From Colletotrichum lupini (Eukaryota > Ascomycota > Sordariomycetes > Glomerellales > Glomerellaceae): 64,000 nucleotides of DNA. The stretch's first letter is position 1; each line of letters begins with the position of its first letter. The notes under the pieces were generated by a model that was given only the letters and a program-made list of their open reading frames with translations, ran no database searches and was not told the origin of the DNA. The position numbers were made by a program, and so were the translations under genes. The DNA lies in NCBI RefSeq assembly GCF_023278565.1, contig NC_064680.1, positions 1,984,001 through 2,048,000 on the forward strand, written 5' to 3'. This document shows, piece by piece, positions 21,801 to 32,080 of the stretch.

Positions 21801-23788
21801 ACATCGTATCCATACTTCTGGAGATTATGAATCCGGCGGACTTCGCAGCCGAGGATACGATCTATCTCGATATGTTCATCGCTCGGAACCTGCCAAAGTT
21901 CCCTCAATACTTGCTCTTCCCGGGTTCTACACTTACGAAGGTTCTAACCGGACTGTGCAACTACCCCGGATCAGATCTTGCCGAAGATGCACAGCTCAGC
22001 GCCGAGTACCTCCTATCGATTTATCAACCGCCCGACGCGAACACGCTCATACCGATGTTCAAGAAGGCCGGTTTCTACCGGATTTTGAAGAGGCAATACA
22101 AGGTTGATAAACAGTATGGCAAGCTTGTCCAGACTTATTTCGAAGACCCCGCTGACCGGGACGCCGTCTTTGAATGTATCGGGGATTGTCTACGACCACA
22201 GAGTGGCCTGAACCGCCGCCAGGTTCAAGAAGTCCTTGACGCAATCAGGAACAACGCCAGGGCGCTTATCGAGACCAATCCTGTCGAAGCGGCGAAATCT
22301 CTATCAGGGCAGCCCGCAGACATCCACCAGCATGTTTTGGATTCTGCCGAAGATTCGTTGGGGCTGCAATTCTTCTACCTCCGAACGTTGCTCGAACCAG
22401 AAAAGCGCGATGGGGAATCCCCAGCAAACCCAGACCGAGCTCTGATTGAACGCTACGTGCAACTCATGTGCAGATTTGACCCAGCTCATGTGTCTGACTA
22501 TATTGGCTTGGTTCAATCTGTTAACCTCCGACTTGATGCCCTGCTTCCAACTATGGAAGAGACTGGTGTCATCGACGCTGCCGTTGTGCTAATGGCTCGG
22601 GAGGGGCAGATCAAGGATGCTATGGACAGACTTGTCAAGCACCTTGGTACGCTCGAGTCTGCCTTGCAAGGTGTCCTGACAGGCGCTCAAAACAACGACA
22701 AAGCTGGAAACTTGCAGTCAGGGGCCGAAGAAATATTGCGGGCACTGCAGAAGTATGTACATGTGGGCATCTGGCTTTGTCAAGGTCAGACCAAGTCTTC
22801 GAGAAAGGCGAATGGCGTTCAAAAGAAGACGAAGTCATCAACTTCAGAGGTCTTATCACCTGATGAAGAGCTTTGGCTCAACCTGATCGACGCAGCTGTG
22901 CAGACAACCCGGCAGGTATCGTCCACCATTGAGACTACAGGAACCACTGAGAATGGCACTCTTTCTGATGACGCTCACGATGGATTTGATGATCTTGATA
23001 AGGATAAGCTTTTGGCTCTTTTGCGATCCCTCGTCCAACACACCTTTACGGCTCTCCTGACAACAACTTCTAGCCCAGCAGGAGGTCAAGGTGGGGGGAG
23101 ACTTCTTACAAATGCCGGGAGCAATTTGTCATTCCTCCGCATCCTACGAGCTTTCCTCACTCGAGCCGCGGCCTCGTCGCCAAACCTCGCAGATTTGCGC
23201 TCTGTCCTGGCATCGATCTTCTCAGCCTATGCCTACGAAGAATCAATACTTCGGCTTTCCAACCGACTTCTTGAGCGAAGCCTGTTTGTAAATGTTAAGC
23301 AAGCTGTAGAACTTCGTCAACGAGGCTGGCGACCTAGGGGCTCGACTTGCGAAGCTTGTGGTCGCCGGATCTGGGGCCCCGGTGTTTCGGGAAATGTCTT
23401 TGAGGCTTGGGAGGAGAAGCAAGCGCGGGAAGAAGAGTGGAAAGCAGAAAAGAAAGCCTTGATTGTTGCTGGAGACAAGGGGAAGACGGGAAGCGGCAGC
23501 GACGTATCGCAGGCCGTATCAGACTCTAAAGGGAAGGGTAAGGCCGCGCCTGTGGCATCAGACTCCCATGTAGAGGCGGACGAGGCGGCGCCTGAAGAAG
23601 GCGCAGAGTTACAGAGCGAAGTCGTGGCGAAACCGAGAGAGCAGCCGCTGGGACCGTTGGTCGTTCTGGCTTGCAGGCATATCTATCACCAGAGCTGCCT
23701 AGACGCCTACCAGTCCCGGCCGGAGGTTGAGGGGAAAACGCGGGCGGAGACTCATGCGAGGGAGTACAGGTGTCCGATTGATGGATAG
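18863..23788 (+). CDS. VPS8: Vacuolar protein sorting-associated protein 8 (CORVET subunit)
   Basis: Very long frame encoding about 1,623 residues, best modelled as join(18863..19204, 19259..23788). The first in-frame ATG is at 18863. The one at 18908 (MADQDDRSS) has a better context, with A at -3 and G at +4, and may be the true start. The N-terminal ~220 residues are acidic and Ser-rich. They are followed by a beta-propeller-like region (APTCIAVSASIVLGTTKG, VSADHTTIAGGHANGNIFTW), then a long helical clathrin-heavy-chain-like solenoid. At the C-terminus a split RING begins with CEACGRRIW, is interrupted by ~85 low-complexity residues, and resumes with ACRHIYHQSC and RCPIDG. Vps8 is the Rab5-binding subunit of the CORVET tether, acting in early-endosome fusion on the way to the vacuole. 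The frame stays open across 19205-19258, but that stretch looks like a 54-nt GC-AG intron. Confidence 0.93.
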   Translation: MTPPSKERDDGPGDTMADQDDRSSEDIQASSDEETVKAEREEDGIVGLLDDETQTSSSTPPVTESGALPNRYREILREQADNVSDEGSVDAVPKRVGSPIDSLMSVPDDSPSVQASTASQYPNALQLTLCVQGSVISSPSSSVLPSVASRPGLSSPTPSFRPFDRRFQSRISSASFIHSPRSSSPGFLTGHSRSASLSSNLLDRDDTDTPSPPWEVVRWTRLKKLNGQAFSEAGKRNFGAPTCIAVSASIVLGTTKGIILMFDYNQVLKTIIGPGTKAVESGAITAIAVSADHTTIAGGHANGNIFTWEANRASRPFLSIPHLEQPQLQNRTVDGHLPGVAVTHLGFLGTRHTALVSADDRGMAFSHLATRGTGSLGRTVKTTRILGRYPNAAPPAGKPLKPSTVLAFSPLPLGNTERATDTMGLTAMLTPYLLVIVSTTPVAQTQHKSARPKDVAHHSAMTGCLAWFPAVKLKVPDPVTGSDISKVKLVYCWSNVLTVLDVDEIPAENKDKPPTLKFKARSRWKCEEAIVAVQWLSRSVLTVLTISQRLIVLEDRTMRQTEGFDLINKFIYHADLFSKQLHTLVEQLDEDDTSMHGVVADAFYMSLKTYKGKIFLLGFNDVSIGSLSNWADRIIALMENGDYVGAIQLGTSYYTGDADKLTIGLPEDTSLRHSMVRDKLMEIMKASLKYAFTQRQKDKSAADDNHVRELCETCFTACHNVGDVDFLFEEMYEWYEDAGVEGIFFETMEPYILDKNITIVPPAVVKAVVTYYVTKGWESRLEEIIVHMDTMTLDLDQITLLCKQHSLYDALIYVWNQALNDYITPLIDLLTLLVPLMSNGDYMSSGNMEDEIYGVNALKMFPYLSYTLTGRVYPTGEIMDDATASKAKAEIYWFLFSGNSVTWPKGSDRRFLTRPDQHTEPSFPYLRLILKFDAPSFLSAVNEAFEDSFLNDSPDKQVNGGIRGDVPEEQIFGRTVDRQYIVSILLEIMNPADFAAEDTIYLDMFIARNLPKFPQYLLFPGSTLTKVLTGLCNYPGSDLAEDAQLSAEYLLSIYQPPDANTLIPMFKKAGFYRILKRQYKVDKQYGKLVQTYFEDPADRDAVFECIGDCLRPQSGLNRRQVQEVLDAIRNNARALIETNPVEAAKSLSGQPADIHQHVLDSAEDSLGLQFFYLRTLLEPEKRDGESPANPDRALIERYVQLMCRFDPAHVSDYIGLVQSVNLRLDALLPTMEETGVIDAAVVLMAREGQIKDAMDRLVKHLGTLESALQGVLTGAQNNDKAGNLQSGAEEILRALQKYVHVGIWLCQGQTKSSRKANGVQKKTKSSTSEVLSPDEELWLNLIDAAVQTTRQVSSTIETTGTTENGTLSDDAHDGFDDLDKDKLLALLRSLVQHTFTALLTTTSSPAGGQGGGRLLTNAGSNLSFLRILRAFLTRAAASSPNLADLRSVLASIFSAYAYEESILRLSNRLLERSLFVNVKQAVELRQRGWRPRGSTCEACGRRIWGPGVSGNVFEAWEEKQAREEEWKAEKKALIVAGDKGKTGSGSDVSQAVSDSKGKGKAAPVASDSHVEADEAAPEEGAELQSEVVAKPREQPLGPLVVLACRHIYHQSCLDAYQSRPEVEGKTRAETHAREYRCPIDG

Positions 23789-26395
23789 ACTTGGGGTGTA
23801 TCTTTTGTGCACTAGGCATGTACAAATTTCATGAATGAATGAGACTTTCGATGGGCGAACTATACCGAGGCCTGGGTAATACTACCAACGCGTGGCCTTT
23901 ATCGGTCTGACAAGACCGCAAGTGTATGGTTTCGAAAAGCTGGCGAGCTCTGCACTGTACATCGTGACGACAAGGCAGTGCCGAGACTGGTTCCAAGGTA
24001 TGAGCGCTTCAAGGCCCTACATCGCTTATCAGACCTCCCGGTAGCAGCGCACCCTCGACTATGTGTCAGGTTCCCAGGAGGGGATGCCTGTCTTTCTTAA
24101 CAATGTTAGTCAAGTCGTCGTTGGTAATAGTCTTTCGCGCACAGGCCAAGCCGACTGCGGTATTCCGGAAGATATTGTTGGCGGAGGTGCGGGGCCGGTG
24201 GGATCCGTACTAGAGGCGGCGGGCGGGCTTCCGGGACTGGTCGGGGCGGAAAGAGGGGCGCCGATGCTTGAGCGAATGTCCGGGCCCTTGGCTCTCCCGT
24301 CACCTTGCTCCCATTTACTACATGCTCACTTTGCGAGTCTTCTGATTTGGAGACACTGCAGTCCACGAATTTATCTGAATAAATGTAGGGACCTAGATTG
24401 CTTGATTCCGCGCTCGCGGAGCGGGCGCTCCAGAGCGTCTTTGGGGGCCGGGGGTTTGCTTTTGAAACACGGGCCTTGCCTATTCCAGCAGGTTGTGCAT
24501 CGTGGTATAATTATGAGGGGTTGTCTATTGATTGGCAAGGGCAAGACTGTTATGGCGCAATTGGTTTTTCTGTGGAAGTTCATCTTCTTGGGAAATGTGC
24601 ATGACTTCGTCTTATCATTTGGTATGTTGATATCAGCATCTTGACAATTGGAGGGACTGATTTGCATTAAGTACGCAACCCCAGACATACCAGAACAAAA
24701 GCCGTCTTCTAAATGTACCTTAGTTTGTCAAGGGCACGTCAATAGTGAGCGTTCTGTTATACCGAGTTTAAAGACTGGGTAAACCCGATCTAGCGAAACC
24801 CCATTTAATAGCCATGGAGGTTTTGTGGGCAGCATACAAGAATTGCCGCAATGACCTGCCCATCTCTTGGTTCTCCTTTCGGGACTTGGAAGCAGGATAG
24901 CGGAGCGGGCGCCATTTACCATGTCACCATGTGTTCCTCGTGTGTCGTTAGAGGCCCACCGAGATCCTTGCGCCGATCCGGACTTTCCTCTTACAGTATC
25001 GTACACGGAACCATCTCGTTTTCGGTGCTCTCTTGAAGGTGTTTTCTGACTTTGTATTTCTCTGGCGGGCAGCTCCGGCTCCCTCGAGCAGTGTCAACTG
25101 CTTATTGATCAGACGGGTACGATATTTGGTAACCAAGTCGTCCTTTCCTTGCCTTTGGTAAAAGATAGGAGCTGATGGGTTGTGGCAGCAATTCAGCAAG
25201 AGGTTGAATGCAGTATTGCGAAGCAAGCGCGTATGGCATCCCTGTCAACCAGGTTGCTGACTGCCAATGCGATCAACAGCGTATGCCGCGAGAGGGCGCC
25301 TGTCAGCGAGGGCATGAAAGCCGGCAGCTCCATGTCAAGCCTTTGGGATCGGCATGTGAATGCAACATGCAGCCCGATGCAGTCAATGGCATGTTCCAGC
25401 TCCCATGTATGTTGTGCCCATGAGCCAACGACTATCGTAAGGCGGTGCAAAAAAGCGCGAAGCCAAAGAAGATTGCGGTGCGGGCTATGGAAAAGGCCAT
25501 GCCAATAAAGCAATATCGCGAATGTCACCTCGAGCGAGTCAACAAGGGTCCTGTGAGGACCGACTATTCCGATGGCGGGGGGTTTTCTCAGCGGTACTTT
25601 CACGCGTATTTCCACCAGTGGCACCAGCCCGTGGGTCGTGGGAACTGCCCAGTGGAATCCCCCGGCCGATATTGTTCCACGATTCAACCCCTTCGAACGA
25701 ACTACCAAATTGTCAGCCCGGTGATGCAAAAAGGGCAGACGATTAGGAAGCACGCCGCACGTGGGAGGGCACTTACGTGGACGGTGGGCAGAAAAGAAGA
25801 ACCTTTTTCTCTTTCCCAAGTTCCCAAGCGGAGGATTCCTGTCCGGCCGGGGGGTTCAATGCCCGGATATAAGGAGTGGGACCCAAGGATCACGGACGAA
25901 GCGCCCGGTAGGGCCATGAGCGCCGAGGGGCCCATGGTCGTGGATGGACGGCATGGGAGAGGACCAGCTTGAGCACGCGCCCTCCTCCGCTTACATCGCA
26001 ACCCTCAATCTATTCCCACCATAGAGGTTCCTTCAAGTGATTAAGCTTGCTGCTTGAGAGGGGGTTTAGGTTTGTCAAGGACTCAAGGGCATTTCCGCAG
26101 CACGTCTTGTCGGCCGGGACGGGAACGTCTAAGTTCCTTTTGGGCTGGTTTACCATGTGGGCTTTGGTTCCTGGGAGCGGAGCGGAAAGAAAGGAGAAGG
26201 ATGGCAGGCAGGGCGGGCTTGAGGTTTGCCAATATAATATGATGAGTTCCCAGATTTTCCGCCCTCTCAGGGAAGAGGAAAGGAAGCTACGCATCTGCCG
26301 TCCTCTTCGTTTCCCTCTGTCGCTCCTTTTTTTTACTGCCAAGACTCGCACTGCTGCTGCGAGTTTTTCGTAACACGGGGTGATCAACAGCAACC
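23789..26395. other. Intergenic region with possible gene remnants
   Basis: 2.6 kb between VPS8 and the lyase gene. On the minus strand near 24110-24300, a Ser/Thr/Pro-rich frame reads like the linker of a secreted protein (APLSAPTSPGSPPAAS) but changes frame and stops. On the plus strand, 24398-24604 encodes ALPIPAGCASWYNY and QGQDCYGAI, faintly like a LysM-type domain but lacking its Ser-Gly-Asp core. The frames at 25193-25819 (-) and 25445-25972 (+) overlap antisense and match nothing I know. The upstream few hundred bases should hold the lyase promoter. Confidence 0.4.
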
Positions 26396-28457
26396 ATGTT
26401 GTTCCTTTCACTCCTGTGCTCGCTGTTCTTCCTGCCAGCGGTCGTCTTGGCGGCCTTTGGCTGGACGGACAATGGCTCCGAGTATGTCATTGACAGCGGA
26501 GCTGACCTCGTCATCAAGGTGACCAAGTGCTGCGGTGATATCTCCTCGCTCAACTACAAGGGCGTCGAGTACAATGGCTGGGGCGGCAAGAACACCCATG
26601 TCGAATCAGGTAGGTTTGCGAAATTCGCCTTGTTCTAAAGGAATTGACCAAGACTAACATGAGAGAAGGCCTCGGTACCAGCACGGTCAGCATCACGAGC
26701 TACAGCAACGTCATCAAGGTCTCGGTCGTCCACGGCGTACGTCTTCCCTCCTCATATCCCTTTCGGGCCCTTCCCACTATAGCCTCGAAGCGTCATATTC
26801 TGACAAACATCTACAGACTCTCAAGCACTGGATCTTTGTCCGCTACGGAAACAACAATGTCTACCTCTTCACGAACAAGGCAGACGACTCTGTCTCGGCC
26901 ATGCGCTACATTGTTCGCATCCCGGGTGGAATCTTCTCCCATGACTCTACAGAGAGTGTATGTGCTTTCCAATCGATCGATCTCTCATGATAGCCAGCTG
27001 ACAAACTACGAAAAAGGACTTCTATGATGCCAGCAGCACCATCATCGAGGCCCAGGATATCAACGTCAACAGTGCCGGCTTGACCAAGAGCAAGCACTAC
27101 CAAGGCTCCAACTACGGCCGGTACGTTACGAGAACACCCCCTCCTCAAAGGGACTTTACTGACAACTTGCAGAGTTATGGACTGTATGCGTCCTTCCCCT
27201 ATGCAAACTCTGTGGAACAAAACTGACCCTTAGCAGTCGACTACGTCGGCCGCAAGAAGACCGGCGTCGGTCTGTTCATGATCAGAAGCAACCACGAAAA
27301 GGCCAGTGGCGGTCCCTTCTTCCGCTCTCTCGTTCGTCGCGCGGACCCGACTGGCGAGGACTTGTACGACATCTACTACTACAACATGGGCCACACCGAC
27401 CCCATGCGCACCGGTCTCCAAGGCCCCTCCGTCCTGGCTTTCACCGCAGGCGAGGACCCCAACAGCAACCTCTTCGCCCGCAAGGCCGACTGGTCCTGGT
27501 TCGATGACCTCGGCGTAAGCAGCAACTCCCCTATCCAACAATCGCGTGGCAAACTCAATCTAACTCAAATCTAGCTCGATGGCTGGGTGCCTGCCTCCGG
27601 TCGCGGCTACGCTTCCGGTGTCGGCCTCTCCAACATGAAGTCCGGCAAGACATACGTCGTCGGGCTGTCCAACTCCGCCGCCCAGTATTGGGGCACCGCC
27701 GGCTCCGGTGGCGCCTGGTCCATCACCAAGATCATCCCTGGAACCTACACCCTGACCGTCTACAAGGACGAGCTTGAGGTCGCCACCTCCTCCGTCACCA
27801 TCAAGGCTGGCGCCGGCACTGCCGTCAACACCATCACCTGTGTTGATCCTCAGGATGATGCTGTCATTTGGCGCATCGGCGAGTGGGGTCAGTAGATATC
27901 CTGTACAATCTTTGAGGGCATGAAGAACACAAAAGCTGACTTGTGGCATAGATGGAACCCCCAAGGGCTTTTTGAACTTCGAGGACACCCCCATGAAGCC
28001 CACTTACATGCATCCCTCCGACACCCGCATCTCCACCTGGAACGCCGGCAACTTCATCGTCGGCACCCACAGCGCCAACCGCTTCCCCGGTTACATGTGG
28101 AAGGAGGTCAACAGCGGTTACCTCGTCTACTTCAAGCTCACCACCGCCCAGCTCGCCGCCGGCCACACCGTCCGCATCGGCATCACGGAGGGCTACATCG
28201 GCGGCCGCCCGGCCATCAACGTCAACTCGTGGGCCTCGGCCCTCCCCGCGGCCACCAACCAGGCCAGCACCCGCTCGCTGACCGTCGGCACGTACCGCGG
28301 CAACAACGTCAAGCTCACCTTCGCCGTGCCGCAGTCCGCTTGGATCCAGAGCACGAGCGAGTGGCAGATCCTCACCATCAACATCATCAGCGGCAGCTCT
28401 GGCGAGAAATACCTCAGCCCTGGTGTCAGCTTCGACGCTGTCGAGCTTCTGGCTTAA
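26396..28457 (+). CDS. rglA: Rhamnogalacturonate lyase, polysaccharide lyase family 4
   Basis: Eight exons, join(26396..26609, 26669..26736, 26817..26957, 27017..27120, 27173..27183, 27237..27514, 27575..27887, 27952..28457), giving 544 residues. Residues 1-20 form a secretion signal (MLFLSLLCSLFFLPAVVLA). The N-terminal PL4 catalytic beta-sandwich includes ISSLNYKGVEYNGWGG, FTNKADDSVSAMRYIVRIPG, YVGRKKTGVGLFMIRSNHEK and YYYNMGHTDPMRTG. By analogy with Aspergillus RGL4, Lys167 (KSKHYQ) and His232 (NMGHTD) are candidate catalytic residues. A fibronectin-III-like domain (PGTYTLTVYKDELEVA) and a CBM-like C-terminal domain (ISTWNAGNFIVG through VSFDAVELLA) follow. The enzyme cleaves the rhamnose-galacturonate backbone of rhamnogalacturonan I by beta-elimination outside the cell. 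Exon 5 is only 11 nt and restores VMDFDYVG. The length matches the family. Confidence 0.93.
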
Positions 28458-29985
28458 GAGAGTAGGACGGCCAATCTTTGGAAATCGAACCCTGACGGCT
28501 GGGAGAGACCATTGAAGGCTTGACGACGCTTGGGGCTTGGGCTATCACAGAGCTCGGTGCTTTGCTGTCACTCCTGGTCTTCTAGGCCATTTTCTCTTGA
28601 ACATATCTTTTTGCAATTCACTGTACATTTAAATATCGTATATAAGCCACAACAAAGAGGGCCTTTGAGCCTGGATCTGAACCAATTTCGAGTGTTCGAA
28701 TGACCTTCTTTCAGTGATGAAGAACCCGCCATTAACTGTGAATTGGTCCAAAAGGGCCATGTGCAGCATATACTTAGGTCGTAGTGCTTCACTACTCGAT
28801 TTGATTTTCATTCAAGAAAAAGCTGAGAGGGATTGAGTAGTTTGTGAAGACGGAACTTGGCGGTATCAAATCGACCTTTTGACTGTTCCGCAATTGATCG
28901 TGCGGTCAAGGGTGCGTACTTTGCACCTTTTGCGTTGCTAGCATGTTTTCTTGTTGCCTTGTCGTCTTTGGACGTTTCCATGTTTCCTTGGCTGTTTTCT
29001 TGGGTGTTTCGATTATTTTCAACATGTTTTTATGTTTTGTTGCATGTTCTCATGTTTCTTTGCTATGTTTTGGATACTTCGAGGCATGTTTCCTCGCTGT
29101 GTTCTCACGTTTCTGTACGAAAACACATGTTTTCTGGGCGTGTTGTCATGTTTTTGTACCGAAACTCGTTTTCTTTACTTCTTTCTTGAGTATGAAAATC
29201 TTGTCTAGGGTATTCTAATGATTTATAGCATGTTTTCATACTTTGCTCTGTGTTTCGTTGTACACTTTTGTGCTTGACTACATGTTTTCCTCACAAGTTT
29301 TCATGTTTTCGTACGAGAACATGTTTCCGTACGGAAACACGTTCTCTTGTTTTCTTGTACAGCTTCGAGGCGTCAGGCCAAACGAACCTAGATAGCTTAA
29401 TGCCGGTCGTACATCTATCGTGTTCCACGTTGGACTGGAACGGGAGCCAAGTCCACATTACTTCCATGCTCGAGCTTCGGGCTACGAAAGCCTTCAATTC
29501 CAAGAGACCCAAGTCAGCACGTGGTGCCAGTAATCACATGGATTCTGGCGAAAGCTCGTCGGCAGCGTGAGAGCCTCCGAGATTCCGATTGATTTCAACG
29601 GATGCCTTTCCAAGGGACCGCTCATGTTCTCACAGCTCTAAAAGAACCGCATGCGCGCTTGAGAAGGGGCTCAAATATTTTCCATCGTCTGCATTAATGT
29701 CTGTTGCAGTAAGAAATCCCGAGTAGCTAATTCCATCATCTGACCCAGCATGTTCGTATCTAAAGTGTGGGTCTTTCATGTACCTGTATCAGGCTGTATC
29801 ATCTAGTGCCCTGGTGTACAAAGTGTCGTCAAATCGTTCAAACCCTTTTCCTAGAAGGTAGGCTCGAAAGGCAAGCGGCGCTTTTCTCGTTTTATCCCAA
29901 ACCGCGAATTTACCAAACGCCCGCCTTGCCCGTAACGTAGCCCGTCATCCCCGTGCCGTTTCTTTTTCATCGTAATTTCTTAACA
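28458..29985. other. Intergenic region containing the CATGTT repeat block
   Basis: 1.5 kb between the convergent lyase and UNG1 genes. It should hold the lyase 3' UTR (an AT-rich ending near 28600-28640) and the UNG1 3' end. The middle is occupied by the T-rich CATGTT repeat block described separately. No coding potential is seen. Confidence 0.6.
28940..29350 (+). repeat. CATGTTT-rich degenerate repeat block with near-palindrome
   Basis: About 400 bp, strongly T-rich on the plus strand, with roughly a dozen CATGTT words (for example at 28942, 28979, 29051, 29147, 29229, 29281, 29302), spaced irregularly. It ends in a 32-bp near-perfect inverted repeat at 29315-29346: the left arm GAGAACATGTTTCCGT matches the reverse complement of the right arm at 15 of 16 positions. 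A looser inverted pair, GTACGAAAACACATG against CATGTTTTTGTAC, lies near 29115-29158. Its origin is unknown; it may be an expanded simple repeat or a decayed element. Confidence 0.6.
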
Positions 29986-31177
29986 TTACTCCTCTTCTTC
30001 GGTATCATCCTTGGGCGAATCCTTGGCCTTCTCATTCTCCTTCTCAGCCTCAGCCGCAGCCGCAGCCATGGCCATCTCGGCCTCTTCGTCCTCGTCAACG
30101 TCGATCGTCTTGGTGACTTTGGTCTCCGGCGGGGCAACAACCTTGGCCTCCACCTTCTTCGTCGTCCCGCTCAGGTCCCAATCAATCTCGGCGCCAGCGC
30201 CGTACCGGGTAACGAGCCACTCGTTTGCCTTTTTAAAGTGCCCGCAGTCGAAAAATCCCCTCGACGCGCTGAGCGGGCTCGGGTGCACGCTCTTGAGGAC
30301 GAGGTGCTTCTGGGCGTCGACCTTGACGACGCGCTTGCCCGCGGGCGTGCCCCACGCCATGAAGACGACGCCGCGCGAGCGCTTGGCGGCGACGAGGTCG
30401 ATGACCTTTTGCGTGAAGCGCTCCCAGCCGCGGTTAGCGTGGGAATTCGCCTCGTGGGCCCGCACCGTCAGGCACGTGTTGAGGAGGAGGACGCCGCGGT
30501 CGGCCCAGGGGGTCAGGAGGCCGCCCTTGTTGGGGGGCGGGGAGAAGGAAGGGTAGTCCTTCTTCAGGGCGATGTACATGTTCTTGAGTGATGGCGGGGC
30601 CGGAGTGGGCGGGCGGACGGAGAAGGCGAGGCCGTGGGCCTGGTTCACGTTGTGGTAGGGGTCTTGGCCGAGGATAACGACCTTGACTGTGTTGAAAGGG
30701 GTGTGACGGGACCTGGTAGAAGCTTACGGTCAGAAAAGGATAACTCTTGCTGAGGGTTCACGATGCTTGGATCAGAGTTGGGACATACCAAGAGTACACA
30801 TCCTCCTTTGGGGGAAACCACTTCTTCCCGGCATCCGACTCCCTGTTGAGGAAGCGCTTGAGGTCCAGAAACTCCTTGCTGGTGACCTCGTCCTTGAGAA
30901 GGGCGAGCCAGCTCTCGTGCAGCGAGCTGATTTCGAGCTGCAGCAGCTCCTTCTGCTCGGCCGTCAGTCCGGCAACCCACTTGGCCTTGTCAAACTTGAC
31001 CGCAGGCGCCTCGGGAGCGGCCGCAGCACCGGCGGCACCTGCTGCGGTGGAACCGGCCCCCTTGTTGCCGGCCGCCGGCTTCGGGGCCCCAAAGAAGGAC
31101 ATGATGCTCCCATCTTGCTTGGGCTTCTTGCTGTCGGAGGCGGACAGCGTGCCGGCCTTACGCTTGAGTGTGGACAT
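29986..31177 (-). CDS. UNG1: Uracil-DNA glycosylase (family 1)
   Basis: Two exons, complement(join(29986..30712, 30789..31177)), 371 residues. All family-1 motifs are visible: VVILGQDPYHN (catalytic Asp), GVLLLNTCLTV, VVFMAWGTPAGK, SVHPSPLSASRGFF (catalytic His) and FDCGHFKKANEWL. The enzyme removes uracil from DNA at the start of base-excision repair. Near the N-terminus, residues 22-29 (DGSIMSFF) resemble a PCNA-interacting peptide, with Ile and Phe-Phe in the right places although Asp replaces the usual Gln. Just before it is a basic KRK...KKPK stretch fitting nuclear import. An Ala/Gly/Pro linker separates this from the catalytic domain. The C-terminus has an unusual ~55-residue acidic, Ala/Glu-rich extension ending TEEEE. 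The 76-bp intron splits the Trp codon just before the substrate-binding region. Confidence 0.95.
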
Positions 31178-32080
31178 GTTGGCGTGTGGAGAGGGAAGGC
31201 TGTACGAGAGGGAGACGATGACGTTGGCAGGCCGTTGACCTGGCCGCGGACGTAGGACGGCGTAGGTTGCTAACCTGGAGAGGCGTAGAGGACTAATTGT
31301 AATGGAGAGTTGGACCTGACAAGAATTTTCGATTCGTCATTAAGCTGGTACAGAATTCAGATTTGGGTCGGTCTTGTTCACGTTAAAGAGATGTAATACA
31401 ATGGGCTAAGAAAGAGGTTTGGAGTGGGGGAAGAAGAGAGACGGAATATGGAGTGTAGTCAAGAATGAGATTTCCCTTAGCCCTCCATTGGCCTTAAAGC
31501 TCGAACACTCAGTTTGCGGAACGTCGCGTGGTGACGCGCTACCAACTGGAAAAAGTCATTAACGCGAGTTGATTGACCCGCTGTTCTGGCGCGTCCTGAA
31601 AGCTTTTAGTGGCTGGTAGGGGGCGGGGAGCTGCCTGGGAGCTGCAGCCCTGCAGCGGCCCCGGCTGCTTAGCGGTTGCAATCGCCCCTGAGAGCTCCCG
31701 TCGGCTTTTTGGGACGAAGTGGTGACTTCATCAAGATATCTGTCTGGCTTAGGTACCTTAAGTACCTTACCTTACCTTATCTCACCTCAGGGTTAATACT
31801 GGTCCATTATTGGGCAATGCATCCCTTCCATACAAGGCTGGGATCAGCCAAGACTGAAGTATGACATGAAGTAAACCACTTTGTGGACGAGGTATCATTA
31901 CACTTCAACTAGAATTACACGATTTTTTGCTTTCCCCAATGTCTAAACCAACCGCGACGTATGCCGCTCGGCATGCAAACTCCAGGCCTGGGTTCTTTTC
32001 CTTCCCGTCGTCAATAGATAGCAGCCCGCTGAACGCCCAATAATGCTAGGAATGGAATGAGTAGTGATGATGCTCCAATA
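31178..32080. other. UNG1 promoter and MTM1 3' region
   Basis: About 0.9 kb between two minus-strand genes. Near 31620-31650 the word GGGAGCTGC is repeated. At 31751-31790 there is a block of AGGTACCTTAAG and TACCTTACCTTACC words like those upstream of other genes in the window. No coding potential is seen. Confidence 0.5.

Noticed and set aside
25193..25972. Overlapping antisense frames of 208 (-) and 175 (+) codons
   Set aside because: Neither resembles a known family, and their overlap suggests at most one could be real; evidence for either is lacking.
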